This document shows, one piece after another, positions 1 to 7,252 of a stretch of 10,375 nucleotides of DNA. The stretch is from Lysobacterales bacterium. Its GTDB lineage: Bacteria; Pseudomonadota; Gammaproteobacteria; Xanthomonadales; Xanthomonadaceae. The stretch lies in NCBI GenBank assembly GCA_020442545.1, contig JAGRJX010000071.1:1-10375 (forward strand), in the 5' to 3' direction. Made by a program: the position numbers and the translations under genes. Below the pieces are notes generated by a model. That model saw only the letters and a list, made by a program, of their open reading frames with translations, did not search any database and had not been told where the DNA came from. How positions within the stretch are numbered: position 1 is the stretch's first letter; each line of letters starts with the position of its first letter.

Positions 1-311
1 GCTTCGGGCTGGTAGTAGTCGTAATAACTGACGAAGTACTCGACAGCATTCTCCGGGAAGAACTCGCGGAACTCGCCGTACAGCTGGGCGGCAAGCGTCT
101 TGTTCGGCGCCATCACCAGCGTCGGTTTCTGGATCTCGTTGACCAAGTTGGCGATGGTGAAGGTCTTGCCCGAACCAGTAACGCCGAGCAGCGTCTGGTG
201 CGCAAGCCCTGCATCGAAGCCGTCAACCAGGCGACGGATAGCCGACGGCTGGTCGCCGGCCGGCTGATACGGTGCAACCAGCCTGAAACGCTCGGACGGG
301 GTTTCCGGCAT
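1..311 (-). CDS. uvrB: UvrABC excinuclease subunit B, N-terminal part (cut by window edge)
   Basis: Partial gene: about 103 N-terminal residues are present and the rest lies beyond the left edge. UvrB is the helicase-like damage-verification subunit of nucleotide excision repair. It is loaded by UvrA and then recruits UvrC in the cytoplasm. The translation begins MPETPSERFRLVAPYQPAGD, contains the Walker A motif GVTGSGKT at about residues 43-50 and the APNKTLAAQLYGEF segment at 68-81, and ends in the tyrosine-rich start of the beta-hairpin (EYFVSYYDYYQPEA) that clamps DNA. The ATG at 309-311 is supported by a GAGGA ribosome-binding site about 9 nt upstream and by the usual UvrB N-terminus. 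The identification is very secure. No LexA-type operator was recognised in the 171-nt region upstream. Confidence 0.97.
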   Translation of the reverse strand, partial: MPETPSERFRLVAPYQPAGDQPSAIRRLVDGFDAGLAHQTLLGVTGSGKTFTIANLVNEIQKPTLVMAPNKTLAAQLYGEFREFFPENAVEYFVSYYDYYQPE

Positions 312-340
312 TGCGCGATCCTCGCAGCGGTCAAACCGCC

Positions 341-346
341 AGTATA
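341..346 (-). promoter_or_regulatory. Possible -10 element for uvrB
   Basis: On the minus strand this reads TATACT, matching five of six positions of the sigma-70 -10 consensus. It would start transcription about 20-25 nt before the uvrB ATG. No convincing -35 hexamer lies 16-18 nt further upstream, so this is a weak call made from sequence alone. Confidence 0.35.
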
Positions 347-470
347 GCGATGCGCGCCAGAGCGCCACGCAACGCACCCAGCGAATCGAATCAGACATTT
401 CCTACGCCGAATCGGGAAGCCTCCCGATAGTGCCCGTCTGCGGCTGGCGTCAGCATGGCCTTGTCGAATC

Positions 471-476
471 AAGGAG
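471..476 (+). promoter_or_regulatory. Shine-Dalgarno site of the fimT-like gene
   Basis: AAGGAG lies six nt before the ATG at 483. It decides the start over the overlapping out-of-frame ATG at 455, whose frame has no pilin features. Confidence 0.75.
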
Positions 477-482
477 CCCGCC

Positions 483-1061
483 ATGCATCTCTTCGCTCAT
501 CAGTCGCACCGTCACATGCCGCCCGTGGCGTTTCGGGGAATGTCGCTTATCGAACTGCTTGCCGGCATCGCCGTAGTGGCGGTGCTGCTGGGGATTGCAA
601 TCCCCGGCTATCGCGGAAGCGTGGACGCCACCAACGCGACCACGACCCGCGCCAGCATCCTCAATTCCGTGCAGCGTGCGATAACCCAGGCCACCCTGAC
701 GAACACCCGAACCGTCCTGTGCCCCAGCGGCAACGGCAATGGCTGCGATGGCGGTGCCGACTGGTCACAGGGCTGGATTGGATTCATCGATCGCAACGGC
801 AATCGCGAGCACGACGCCGGAGACTTCTTGCTGGACAGGGTGCAAGCGCTCCCGGAAGGGGTCCGCATGACCACCAGTGTCGGTCGCACCCGGCTGGTGT
901 TCCAGCCAAGCGGCGGCAACGGTGGCTCCAACGTGCGCTTCACGATCTGTGATCGGCGCGGACCGTCGAAGGCGCAGTCACTGGTGCTGAACAACAAGGG
1001 GCGATTGCATGGTGCACCGCCGCTGGACGAACGTCTGGCCGCGACGTGCCCGCAAACATGA
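483..1061 (+). CDS. fimT: FimT/GspH-family type IV minor pilin (pseudopilin)
   Basis: A 192-residue prepilin. Such proteins are inner-membrane precursors cut and N-methylated by PilD, then incorporated as minor components that prime type IV pilus assembly or DNA uptake. The leader is 19 residues ending FRG, followed by MSLIELLAGIAVVAVLLGIAIPGY. This gives the glycine at -1, a glutamate at +5 and a hydrophobic N-terminal helix. The GspH/FimT signature follows: LCPS...C (Cys80, Cys88), W94-SQGWIGFIDRNGN and a DAGDFLL segment around 111-117. Cys156 and Cys189 could also pair. The ATG has AAGGAG (471-476) six nt upstream. The gene stands alone, with no pilV/W/X/E cluster visible, between uvrB (divergent) and tRNA-Asn. 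The C-terminal GRxR motif tied to DNA binding in some FimT proteins reads GRLH (173-176). The family call is firm; the specific symbol is less so. Confidence 0.85.
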   Translation: MHLFAHQSHRHMPPVAFRGMSLIELLAGIAVVAVLLGIAIPGYRGSVDATNATTTRASILNSVQRAITQATLTNTRTVLCPSGNGNGCDGGADWSQGWIGFIDRNGNREHDAGDFLLDRVQALPEGVRMTTSVGRTRLVFQPSGGNGGSNVRFTICDRRGPSKAQSLVLNNKGRLHGAPPLDERLAATCPQT

Positions 1062-1072
1062 ACTGACTGCTA

Positions 1073-1101
1073 TTGACGCCCCCAACGGACTGCTGCAGAA
1101 T
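1073..1101 (+). promoter_or_regulatory. Sigma-70 promoter of tRNA-Asn
   Basis: TTGACG (1073-1078) and CAGAAT (1096-1101) are separated by exactly 17 nt, matching five and four of six consensus positions. A start near 1108 would leave only a few nucleotides before the mature tRNA. The stretch after the -10 is GC-rich (GCTCGGCTCCGC), like the discriminators of stringently controlled stable-RNA promoters; that last point is inference. The -35 begins 11 nt after the fimT stop codon, so the tRNA need not depend on read-through. Confidence 0.7.
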
Positions 1102-1113
1102 GCTCGGCTCCGC

Positions 1114-1190
1114 GCCCAAGTAGCTCAGCTGGTTAGAGCATCTGACTGTTAATCAGGGGGTCGTAGGTTCGAGTCCTACCTTGGGCGCCA
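1114..1190 (+). tRNA. tRNA-Asn (anticodon GUU)
   Basis: A full cloverleaf can be folded by eye. The acceptor stem GCCCAAG (1114-1120) pairs with CTTGGGC (1180-1186), followed by discriminator G (1187) and encoded CCA (1188-1190). The D arm contains AGCTCAGCTGGTTAGAGC. The anticodon stem TCTGA/TCAGG encloses loop CTGTTAA with anticodon GTT at 1148-1150. The T arm GTAGG-TTCGAGT-CCTAC is canonical. The length is 77 nt including CCA, and discriminator G agrees with bacterial tRNA-Asn. It decodes AAC/AAU codons. Confidence 0.97.
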
Positions 1191-1198
1191 TTTTTCGG

Positions 1199-1222
1199 AA
1201 AACCCGCCTGTCGGCGGGTTTT
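1199..1222 (+). terminator. Intrinsic terminator after tRNA-Asn, probably bidirectional
   Basis: A perfect 10-bp stem, AAAACCCGCC / GGCGGGTTTT, encloses the loop TGTC and begins 8 nt after the tRNA CCA end. The U-rich side is part of the stem and is followed by TTTTCGCGTTTT. Because the stem is A-rich on one flank and T-rich on the other, it can also terminate the convergent ppnN transcript, whose stop is at 1256. Confidence 0.85.
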
Positions 1223-1255
1223 CGCGTTTTGCCCGGCACTTTTCGCGCCGGTCGC

Positions 1256-2626
1256 TCAGGCCACCACGCGGTAGCAGGGCCGATATTCCCCCGAAATCTT
1301 CATGCGGCGCTGTTCGACGAAGGAGCGGAGCATGTCGTCGAGGGCACGCATGATGTCCTTGTCACCGTCGATCTGGAACGGGCCGAACTCCTCGACGCGG
1401 CGCATGCCGTCTTCCTTGACGTTACCGGCAACGATGCCGGAAAAGGCGCGGCGCAGATCGGCAGCCAGCTCGTGAGCAGGCTGCTCGCGGTGCAGGTTCA
1501 GGGCGGCCATTTTTTCATGCGTCGGCACGAACGGGAACTGGAAGGCTTCCGGGATCGTCAGACCCCAGTTGAAGAAGAAAGCGTCGCGCTGCTCGATGCG
1601 GAACTGCTTGACCTTGGACAGGCCGGACTTCATTGTCCGGGCCACCCCGACCGGATCGTCAACCAGTATCTGGTAGCGACTCGACGCTGCCTGGCCCAGA
1701 GTGAGTTTGAGGAAGCGGTCGATCTGCTCGAAATAGGCCGCTGACTTCGCCGGGCCAGTGAACACCAGCGGGAACGGCACGTCAGCATTGTCCGGATGCA
1801 GCAGGATGCCGAGCAGGTAGAGAATTTCCTCCGCCGTGCCGACGCCACCCGGGAACACGATAATGCCGTGGCCCATTCGCACGAAGGCTTCCAGACGCTT
1901 TTCGATGTCCGGCATGATCACCAGCCGGTTGACAATCGGGTTTGGTGACTCTGCGGCAATGATGCCAGGCTCGGTGATGCCGATGTACTGATTGCCGGTC
2001 CGCCGCTGCTTGGCGTGGGCAATGGTGGCGCCCTTCATCGGGCCCTTCATCGCGCCCGGGCCACAGCCGGTGCAGATATCGAGCCCCCGCAGGCCCAGCT
2101 CGTAGCCGACGGTCTTGGTGTAGTCGTACTCCTCCCGCGAGATCGAGTGACCACCCCAGCAGACGACCAGACTGGGATCGACGCGTGGACGCATGACGCG
2201 GGCGTTGCGCAGGATTTCGAAGACGGCGTTGGTGATGCCGGGGGAGGTGGTCAGGTCGAAGGCACCGTCGCCGTCCATCTCGTCGGCCACATAGGCGATG
2301 TCGCGCACCACCGACACCAGTAATTCGGCGACACCGCCGATGATCTCGCCGTCGACAAAGGCCATGGCCGGCGCGTTGCTCAGCTCGAAGCGGACACCGC
2401 GATCCTGCTGCAATACCTGGATGTCGAAATCCGGATACAGCTCGCTGGCGGCACGCGGATCATCGTTGTGGCTGCCAGAAGTCAGCACCGCCAGCGCGCA
2501 GCGGCGCAGCAGCTCGTGCTGGCCACCGGTGGATACGTCGCGCAAGCGGCTGACTTCTTCGCGCGACAGCACGTCGAGGCCGCCGTTGGTGGGGAAGATC
2601 CGGGTGTTGACCGTCTCAAGCGCCAT
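1256..2626 (-). CDS. ppnN: Nucleotide 5'-monophosphate nucleosidase PpnN (YgdH, LOG family)
   Basis: A 456-residue protein that aligns from memory along its whole length with E. coli PpnN (454 aa). The enzyme cleaves purine and pyrimidine nucleoside monophosphates to the free base and ribose 5-phosphate, so feeding nucleotide salvage; in E. coli (p)ppGpp binding stimulates it. Landmarks: the DUF4478-like N-terminal region (about 1-140), CWGGHS (156-161), TGCGPGAMKGPMKGA (186-200), the LOG signature PGGVGTAEE (259-267) and the C-terminal block LRRAFSGIVAGNVKE (391-405) plus FGPFQIDGDKDIMR. All hallmark residues of the lysine-decarboxylase-like (LOG) fold appear intact. The ATG at 2624-2626 gives an N-terminus of family length; the ribosome-binding site is only modest (GGAAA, close to the ATG). 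The upstream cNMP/rhodanese gene ends 97 nt before it on the same strand, so co-transcription is possible. Confidence 0.95.
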   Translation of the reverse strand: MALETVNTRIFPTNGGLDVLSREEVSRLRDVSTGGQHELLRRCALAVLTSGSHNDDPRAASELYPDFDIQVLQQDRGVRFELSNAPAMAFVDGEIIGGVAELLVSVVRDIAYVADEMDGDGAFDLTTSPGITNAVFEILRNARVMRPRVDPSLVVCWGGHSISREEYDYTKTVGYELGLRGLDICTGCGPGAMKGPMKGATIAHAKQRRTGNQYIGITEPGIIAAESPNPIVNRLVIMPDIEKRLEAFVRMGHGIIVFPGGVGTAEEILYLLGILLHPDNADVPFPLVFTGPAKSAAYFEQIDRFLKLTLGQAASSRYQILVDDPVGVARTMKSGLSKVKQFRIEQRDAFFFNWGLTIPEAFQFPFVPTHEKMAALNLHREQPAHELAADLRRAFSGIVAGNVKEDGMRRVEEFGPFQIDGDKDIMRALDDMLRSFVEQRRMKISGEYRPCYRVVA

Positions 2627-2723
2627 CGCTTTCCATACTCTCTTCGATTAGTGAACAGGCAAGGATGACACAGGGCGGTGTGCGGGACAATTGCCCCGAT
2701 AGTTTCCGGCAATCGACCGGGTA

Positions 2724-3740
2724 TCAGGAGTCGCTCATCTGCTCTGGGCTGACGCCTTCCCTGACCAGCCGGACATCAAACCCACGTTCGCTGAACAGGA
2801 ATGCCGCAGAGGCACTGCGCCGCCCCGTGTCGCAATAGACGACCAGCGGCTGGCCCTTGTCCATGCTTTCCGCCTCGCCGCGGAGCGAACGCAGCGGCAC
2901 GTTGATGGCGTCCGGCAAATGGCCGCGAGCGTATTCCTCAGGCAGCCGCACGTCGACGAGGGTCAATTGTTTGGGCAGGTCGTCCAGGGTGGTGGTGGAC
3001 AGCAGCGGATCACGCAGCAGGCGCTGGAAATCATCAGCAGACAGGCGCACCACGCTTCCGGATTCGGTCACTCGGATCGTGGCATTGCGGGGTTCGCCGG
3101 ACACCAGGGCTTCTTCACCAAATCCTCGACCTGGTCCGATTTCGTCGATGCGTTCGGTCGGGCCATCGCCTTCCCGACGCAGAACCTCGCAGGCGCCATC
3201 GGTCAGAACGTAGTAGAAGTCGCCTACGTCGCCCTGTGCGATCAGCACCTGCCCCTCATCGACCTTCTGGAAATCCACGCAGGCGATCACCTGGGCAATG
3301 TTGGCGGCCGGAATACGCTGGAACACCGGATTGCAGAGCATGGTGCTCATCCAGTCGCCGGGCTCGCTGGCACCGATGTCCTGCACTTCGACCACGCCGG
3401 TCTGCGCCCAGGTCAGCATCACGTCCATCTTGTCGCGGTCGACGAAAAGCAGCTGCGAAGGGCGCAGCGCGGTCGCGGTATTGAGGTAGCGCGCGCCGCC
3501 GGACAACGGATGCCGGGCTTCCTCGGTCGCGGCGGCAACGCGACGGGTGCCGCGCTCGCTGACCAGTTCAACCTCCCCGGAAACCAGATAGACCACGGCG
3601 TTGGCCTCTTCGCCACGCTGGAACACCACCTGACCTGACTGGTAGGTAATCACGTGGCTTGACTTGGCAAGCTCAACGCGATCACCCGGAGGCAGGGTAT
3701 GCGTGGGTACGAATTCGCGAAAAACGCCCGGACTGATCAT
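2724..3740 (-). CDS. Cyclic-nucleotide-binding-domain / rhodanese fusion protein
   Basis: A 338-residue soluble protein with no signal peptide or membrane segment. It has three modules. An N-terminal cupin-like cNMP domain (about 25-110) keeps SGQVVFQRGEEANAVVYLVSGEVEL but lacks the phosphate-binding cassette. A second cNMP domain (about 138-245) has EGQVLIAQGDVGDFYYVLTDG and an intact-looking cassette, FGEEAL...EPRNATI, with Glu209 and Arg218 in the ligand positions. The C-terminal rhodanese domain (about 258-331) has LVDVRLPEEYARGHLPDAINVP and the active loop CDTGRRS with Cys303; the usual GG...W ending is missing (it ends VREGVSPEQMSDS). No HTH or catalytic output domain is present. It may couple nucleotide sensing to sulfur or persulfide transfer, but the role is unknown. 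A GAGGGG ribosome-binding site precedes the ATG at 3738-3740. It lies between oar (closed by a terminator) and ppnN. Confidence 0.85.
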   Translation of the reverse strand: MISPGVFREFVPTHTLPPGDRVELAKSSHVITYQSGQVVFQRGEEANAVVYLVSGEVELVSERGTRRVAAATEEARHPLSGGARYLNTATALRPSQLLFVDRDKMDVMLTWAQTGVVEVQDIGASEPGDWMSTMLCNPVFQRIPAANIAQVIACVDFQKVDEGQVLIAQGDVGDFYYVLTDGACEVLRREGDGPTERIDEIGPGRGFGEEALVSGEPRNATIRVTESGSVVRLSADDFQRLLRDPLLSTTTLDDLPKQLTLVDVRLPEEYARGHLPDAINVPLRSLRGEAESMDKGQPLVVYCDTGRRSASAAFLFSERGFDVRLVREGVSPEQMSDS

Positions 3741-3763
3741 GAAATTTCCCCTCGCCGCGCTGC

Positions 3764-3808
3764 GGCGACGTCAATGGCGACGTTGCCGCGTTTGACCTTG
3801 GCGGTCAA
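3764..3808 (-). promoter_or_regulatory. Candidate operator region upstream of the cNMP/rhodanese gene
   Basis: Two small structures lie 24-68 nt before the start codon. One is a perfect inverted repeat, TTGACC-N5-GGTCAA (3792-3808). The other is a direct repeat of GGCGACGT at 3764-3771 and 3776-3783 (12-nt period). The minus-strand TTGACC could double as a -35, but the -10 expected 17 nt on (CAACGT) is poor. The position fits a regulator site; the regulator cannot be named from sequence. Confidence 0.35.
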
Positions 3809-3843
3809 GCGCGATTCACCGACCAACGATGCTGATGAAAACA

Positions 3844-3870
3844 AAACGGCCGGGATGAACCCGGCCGTTT
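3844..3870 (-). terminator. Intrinsic terminator of the oar-like gene
   Basis: A perfect 11-bp stem, AAACGGCCGGG / CCCGGCCGTTT, surrounds a 5-nt loop (3855-3859). On the minus strand it is followed by TTTTGTTTTC, a classical U-tract. It starts 30 nt past the receptor stop codon at 3901, separating oar from the cNMP/rhodanese gene. Confidence 0.9.
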
Positions 3871-3900
3871 CGATACCACTCGAGTTGCTTGATCGCGCGA

Positions 3901-6900
3901 TCAGAACTCGTAGCGCAGGGTGGCCATCACCGACCAGCGTGAAACTAGGCGTGACGGGTAGCCAGCGTCAGAATCGTAGATTTCCAGATCTTCGGCGTTC
4001 GGGTTGTCCGGGCTACCCAGGTTGTAGACATAGGTGCCGTCTGCGTTGAGACCGCCAAAGCGGGTCAGCTGACGGGTGTTGTCCGAGAAGGTGTCACCGT
4101 AGGTCAGGCCCCAGTCGTTGCTGAGCAGGTTGAGGAAGTTGTAGACGTCCACGCGCAGGACCGCCTTGTGCTCCTTCATGAAGCCCGGCAACTCCTGCTG
4201 GATACCCAGATCCAGCTGATTCACCCACGGATAGTGGTCGCCGTTGCGCTCGGCAACCTGACCACGTCGGCTGGCCAGATACGAGTTGTTGTTGATGAAC
4301 TCGTGGAAGGCCGCAATCTGCTCCGGCGTGGCCGAACCGTAGCTGACGATCGGATCGTCAACCAGCGGGATATAGACCGGATCCTGGAAGATGCCGTCAC
4401 CGTTCGGATCACCGTTGAAGGTCCAGGTATACGGCAAGCCGTCACGACCGTTGTAGAACGCGGTGATGCTGGTCTTGTAGTCGCCGAAGAATGCGTGCTC
4501 CCAGCCCAGCGACAGCTTGATCGAGTTGCGGATCAGGCGGCCGGCGGTGGTGGCGATCTCCTGGTTCGGGTTCAGGCGCGACACGAACTGGTAGCTGGAG
4601 AAGGCCTGCGAGCTGCCGTCCGAAGCGACTTCATCCGCATCGGTATAGGTGTAGCTCAGGTTGCCGTACCAGCCGTTGCTCATCGGCTTGCTCAGCGAGA
4701 AGGTGATCGCGTTCGACTTGCCCTTGTCGGTGTTGGTCATCACCGTGGAGCGGGTGCTGAACGCCGGATTGGCGTCACAGTTGCGGTTGCTGCTGGAGCC
4801 CGAACCCGAGAAACCCAGGTTGCAATAGAAGTAGTCGCGACCGTCGGCCAGCTGCCCCTGGGCTTCGCCGAGGTTGATCGCCTGATAGAACATGCCGTCG
4901 CGGGCGCGGATCGACTGCCATTCGACGGAGGCGATCATGCCCCACCACGGCAGTTCATGGTCGTAACCCAGGCTGAGCTTCCATACGCTCGGCAGCTTGA
5001 AGTCTGGATGCATCGCATCAACCTGGCAGGTCACGCCATCTTCACCGCAGACGAGGTTTCCGAGCGTGACGCCCGGCGGCAGCGGCTGGTTGTACGGATC
5101 CGGCTCGAACGGCAGCGTGGACGGATCGAAGTGGCGGAAACGCACTGCCGTCACACCGTTGTTCTGGTAAGGGTTTGCCAGCCAGACGAACGGCGGAATG
5201 CTCTGGAACGCGCCGATGCCACCGCGCAGCTGCGAGTAACGCTCGGTGTCAAACTGGTAGTTGAAGGACGCACGCGGCAGGATGACCTTGTTGCTGGACC
5301 CCAGCTTGTAGGCGTTGGTGTATCCGAAGGCTTCCTGGAAGCCCGGCGCCACTTCCGGAGCCGACTTGGCCTTCGGGATGTTCATGCGCACACCGTACTG
5401 GATCGACAGGTTGTCGTTGACCTGCCAAGTATCCTGGATGAACGGGCTGACCTGAGTGTAGACCAGGGCTGCGGCCGTATCCTCAACGCCGAATCCGGCA
5501 GCCGGCATGCGAATAGTGTACTGGTCGTAGTTGCCAGCGGCGAAGTCTTCCAGGCTGTCAAAACGCCATTCGCCGTGCAGGGTCTTGCCGTACAGGTTGA
5601 ACACGTCATGACGCAGGTAGTCAACACCGCCCTTGATGGTGTGGTCTCCGGCAAAATAGGTACCGGCGAACGTGGCGTCGATGCGATCGGTGTTGATCTG
5701 GTTCTCGTGACGGTTGTCGTCTTCACCGATGAAGATCGTGCCACCCGGGACATCGACCTGGACTTCGGTGTTCTTCACGAAGGCACCGTTGATCTGGTCG
5801 AAGGTCTGGTTGGCAATCTTCAGCTCGGTGGAGAAGCTGTCGGTCCAGTCGCTGAACAACTGCAGCGTGGTGTTCTTGGTCTCGTTGTTGGTGAAGTACC
5901 AGTGGTTGGTCAGAATCACCGAATTCGAACGCAGATCGTACGGCCGCGGACGCGCCTCTTCAGTCTGCTGGTAGGCGAGACTGGCGCGATGGTTCTCGTT
6001 GATGTTCCAGTCCAGCTTGGCCAGGTAGCGCTTGGTCTTCAGCACCGAATCCAGGGCGCCATAGACGTTGTTCTGAATGCCCAGGCTGTCGGCAATGGCA
6101 ATGGCCTCGTTCACCTCGTCCAGGGAAATCCGACCGGAGGAAACGCCGTCAGCCGGCGTGGCACCACCGAAGTCGGCCACTTCCTGCTCTTCGTAGGATG
6201 CGTAGAAGAACAGGCGATCCTGCAGAATCGGGCCGCCCAGAGTGGCACCCCAGGTTTCATCGGTGCTGAACAGGCCGTAGTCATCGCCATTCCGGGAACC
6301 GACCCAGTCGCTGTCTTTCAGCACGTAGTAGGCCGAACCGTGGAACTCGTTGCCGCCGGACTTGGTGACGGCATTGACGCTTGCGCCGACGCTGTCGGAA
6401 GCAACATCAAAGTCCGACACCTTGATGTCATAGGCTTCGATGGTATCCACCGATACCGGCGAACCGACATAGGGCATACCGTTGGCGTTGAGGCCGAACG
6501 GGTCGCCCTGGGACAGGCCGTCAACGGAAATGTCGTTGTAGCGGTTGTTGATACCGGCAACGGAAATCGCGCCAGACGCCTGGTCGAGCACCGTGATGCG
6601 GGGATCGAGACGCGCCACGTCGTCGATGGAGCGGTTGCTCTGCGGCATGATTTCCATCTGACGACCGCCGACCGAGGTGCCGACACCGGTATTTTCCGGC
6701 GAAAACACGGAGTCGTTGGCCGACGCCACCACCACGATGGCTTCCAGCTCCGGCGCGGAACTGACCAACTGCGTGCTGATCTGCGCCGTTTCCGCCAGGT
6801 TCAGATAGACGTTTTCCTGCGCCTTGCCCTGGTAGCCGTCCTTGGTGACGGTAATCGTGTACGGACCGCCGACACGAAGGCCGCGCGAGACATAACGACC

Positions 6901-7101
6901 GTCTGCCTTGGTCGTGGCGCGGGACGTGGTGCCGGACGGGGTATGGACAATCACTACATCCGCGCCACTCAGGGGCGTACCGTCAGCAGTGGTGACCTGG
7001 CCGCCAAGCGCTGCCGACGTGGACTGCGCGAAGGCAGGTACCGTGGCAAACAGCGCAAGCAGCAGTCCGAGAATTAGCTGGACTCCGAATCGCTTGATCA
7101 T
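3901..7101 (-). CDS. oar: Oar-type TonB-dependent outer-membrane receptor
   Basis: A 1066-residue outer-membrane protein. The N-terminus MIKRFGVQLILGLLLALFATVPAFAQ is a Sec signal peptide, with likely cleavage after AFA (residue 25). A carboxypeptidase-regulatory-like (CarboxypepD_reg) domain follows at about 30-112 (LGGQVTTADGTPLSGADVVI...DGYQGK). A TonB-box-like stretch, LEAIVVVAS (119-127), comes next, then the plug domain (about 140-250, including SIDDVARLDPRITVLDQ and VNAVTKSGGNEFHGSAYY). The rest is a long beta-barrel ending in RYEF, with the C-terminal aromatic residue typical of BAM substrates. Length and order match Myxococcus Oar and xanthomonad relatives; the ligand is unknown. The frame stays open upstream to an ATG at 7209, but the ATG at 7101 is preferred: it starts the signal peptide directly and has AGGAAA (7108-7113) six nt upstream. 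The gene is monocistronic, with its own leader and terminator. Confidence 0.92.
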   Translation of the reverse strand: MIKRFGVQLILGLLLALFATVPAFAQSTSAALGGQVTTADGTPLSGADVVIVHTPSGTTSRATTKADGRYVSRGLRVGGPYTITVTKDGYQGKAQENVYLNLAETAQISTQLVSSAPELEAIVVVASANDSVFSPENTGVGTSVGGRQMEIMPQSNRSIDDVARLDPRITVLDQASGAISVAGINNRYNDISVDGLSQGDPFGLNANGMPYVGSPVSVDTIEAYDIKVSDFDVASDSVGASVNAVTKSGGNEFHGSAYYVLKDSDWVGSRNGDDYGLFSTDETWGATLGGPILQDRLFFYASYEEQEVADFGGATPADGVSSGRISLDEVNEAIAIADSLGIQNNVYGALDSVLKTKRYLAKLDWNINENHRASLAYQQTEEARPRPYDLRSNSVILTNHWYFTNNETKNTTLQLFSDWTDSFSTELKIANQTFDQINGAFVKNTEVQVDVPGGTIFIGEDDNRHENQINTDRIDATFAGTYFAGDHTIKGGVDYLRHDVFNLYGKTLHGEWRFDSLEDFAAGNYDQYTIRMPAAGFGVEDTAAALVYTQVSPFIQDTWQVNDNLSIQYGVRMNIPKAKSAPEVAPGFQEAFGYTNAYKLGSSNKVILPRASFNYQFDTERYSQLRGGIGAFQSIPPFVWLANPYQNNGVTAVRFRHFDPSTLPFEPDPYNQPLPPGVTLGNLVCGEDGVTCQVDAMHPDFKLPSVWKLSLGYDHELPWWGMIASVEWQSIRARDGMFYQAINLGEAQGQLADGRDYFYCNLGFSGSGSSSNRNCDANPAFSTRSTVMTNTDKGKSNAITFSLSKPMSNGWYGNLSYTYTDADEVASDGSSQAFSSYQFVSRLNPNQEIATTAGRLIRNSIKLSLGWEHAFFGDYKTSITAFYNGRDGLPYTWTFNGDPNGDGIFQDPVYIPLVDDPIVSYGSATPEQIAAFHEFINNNSYLASRRGQVAERNGDHYPWVNQLDLGIQQELPGFMKEHKAVLRVDVYNFLNLLSNDWGLTYGDTFSDNTRQLTRFGGLNADGTYVYNLGSPDNPNAEDLEIYDSDAGYPSRLVSRWSVMATLRYEF

Positions 7102-7161
7102 GGTTGGTTTCCTAATCAGTCTCATAAGCCTGGATTGCGGCGTCCTGCCGCGGTGATTACA

Positions 7162-7205
7162 CAGTTCAAAGCCCATTCGGCACCCCGAATCGACGCTTTG
7201 AACTG
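7162..7205 (-). promoter_or_regulatory. Two-tier stem-loop in the oar leader
   Basis: The outer arms CAGTTCAAAGC (7162-7172) and GCTTTGAACTG (7195-7205) are perfect 11-bp complements. Inside them ATTCGG (7175-7180) pairs with CCGAAT (7185-7190) around the tetraloop CACC, leaving a 2/4-nt internal loop. No U-tract follows on either strand, so it is not a simple terminator. It lies 61-104 nt before the receptor start, so it is either in the 5' untranslated RNA or is a DNA operator. No known riboswitch was recognised. Confidence 0.5.
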
Positions 7206-7252
7206 GCAACTCCCCTATCGAACTCCCACCCTGCTCCGGTCGCCCGGCCGGG

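Noticed and set aside
412..428. Small hairpin (ATCGGGA-N3-TCCCGAT) upstream of the fimT-like gene
   Set aside because: A 7-bp stem with a 3-nt loop and no following U-tract. Such hairpins occur by chance in GC-rich DNA, and no role is evident.
1181..1744. 187-codon plus-strand frame beginning in the tRNA 3' end
   Set aside because: It overlaps the tRNA and terminator and runs antisense to ppnN, with no domain or ribosome-binding site.
2690..2713. Possible terminator between the cNMP/rhodanese gene and ppnN
   Set aside because: Only a 6-bp stem (ATTGCC/GGCAAT) with a 12-nt loop and no U-tract; too weak to call.
4168..7077. A 969-codon open frame on the plus strand, opposite the oar-like gene
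   Set aside because: It mirrors the receptor's codon bias in antisense. Its translation has no recognisable domain, is rich in V/R/G/H, and lacks a ribosome-binding site. The minus-strand frame has a signal peptide, plug and barrel, so the antisense frame is a shadow.
7102..7209. 36-residue N-terminal extension of the oar-like receptor from the ATG at 7209
   Set aside because: It would put a non-hydrophobic tail before a perfect signal peptide, and it spans most of the leader hairpin. The ATG at 7101 has a well-spaced AGGAAA site.
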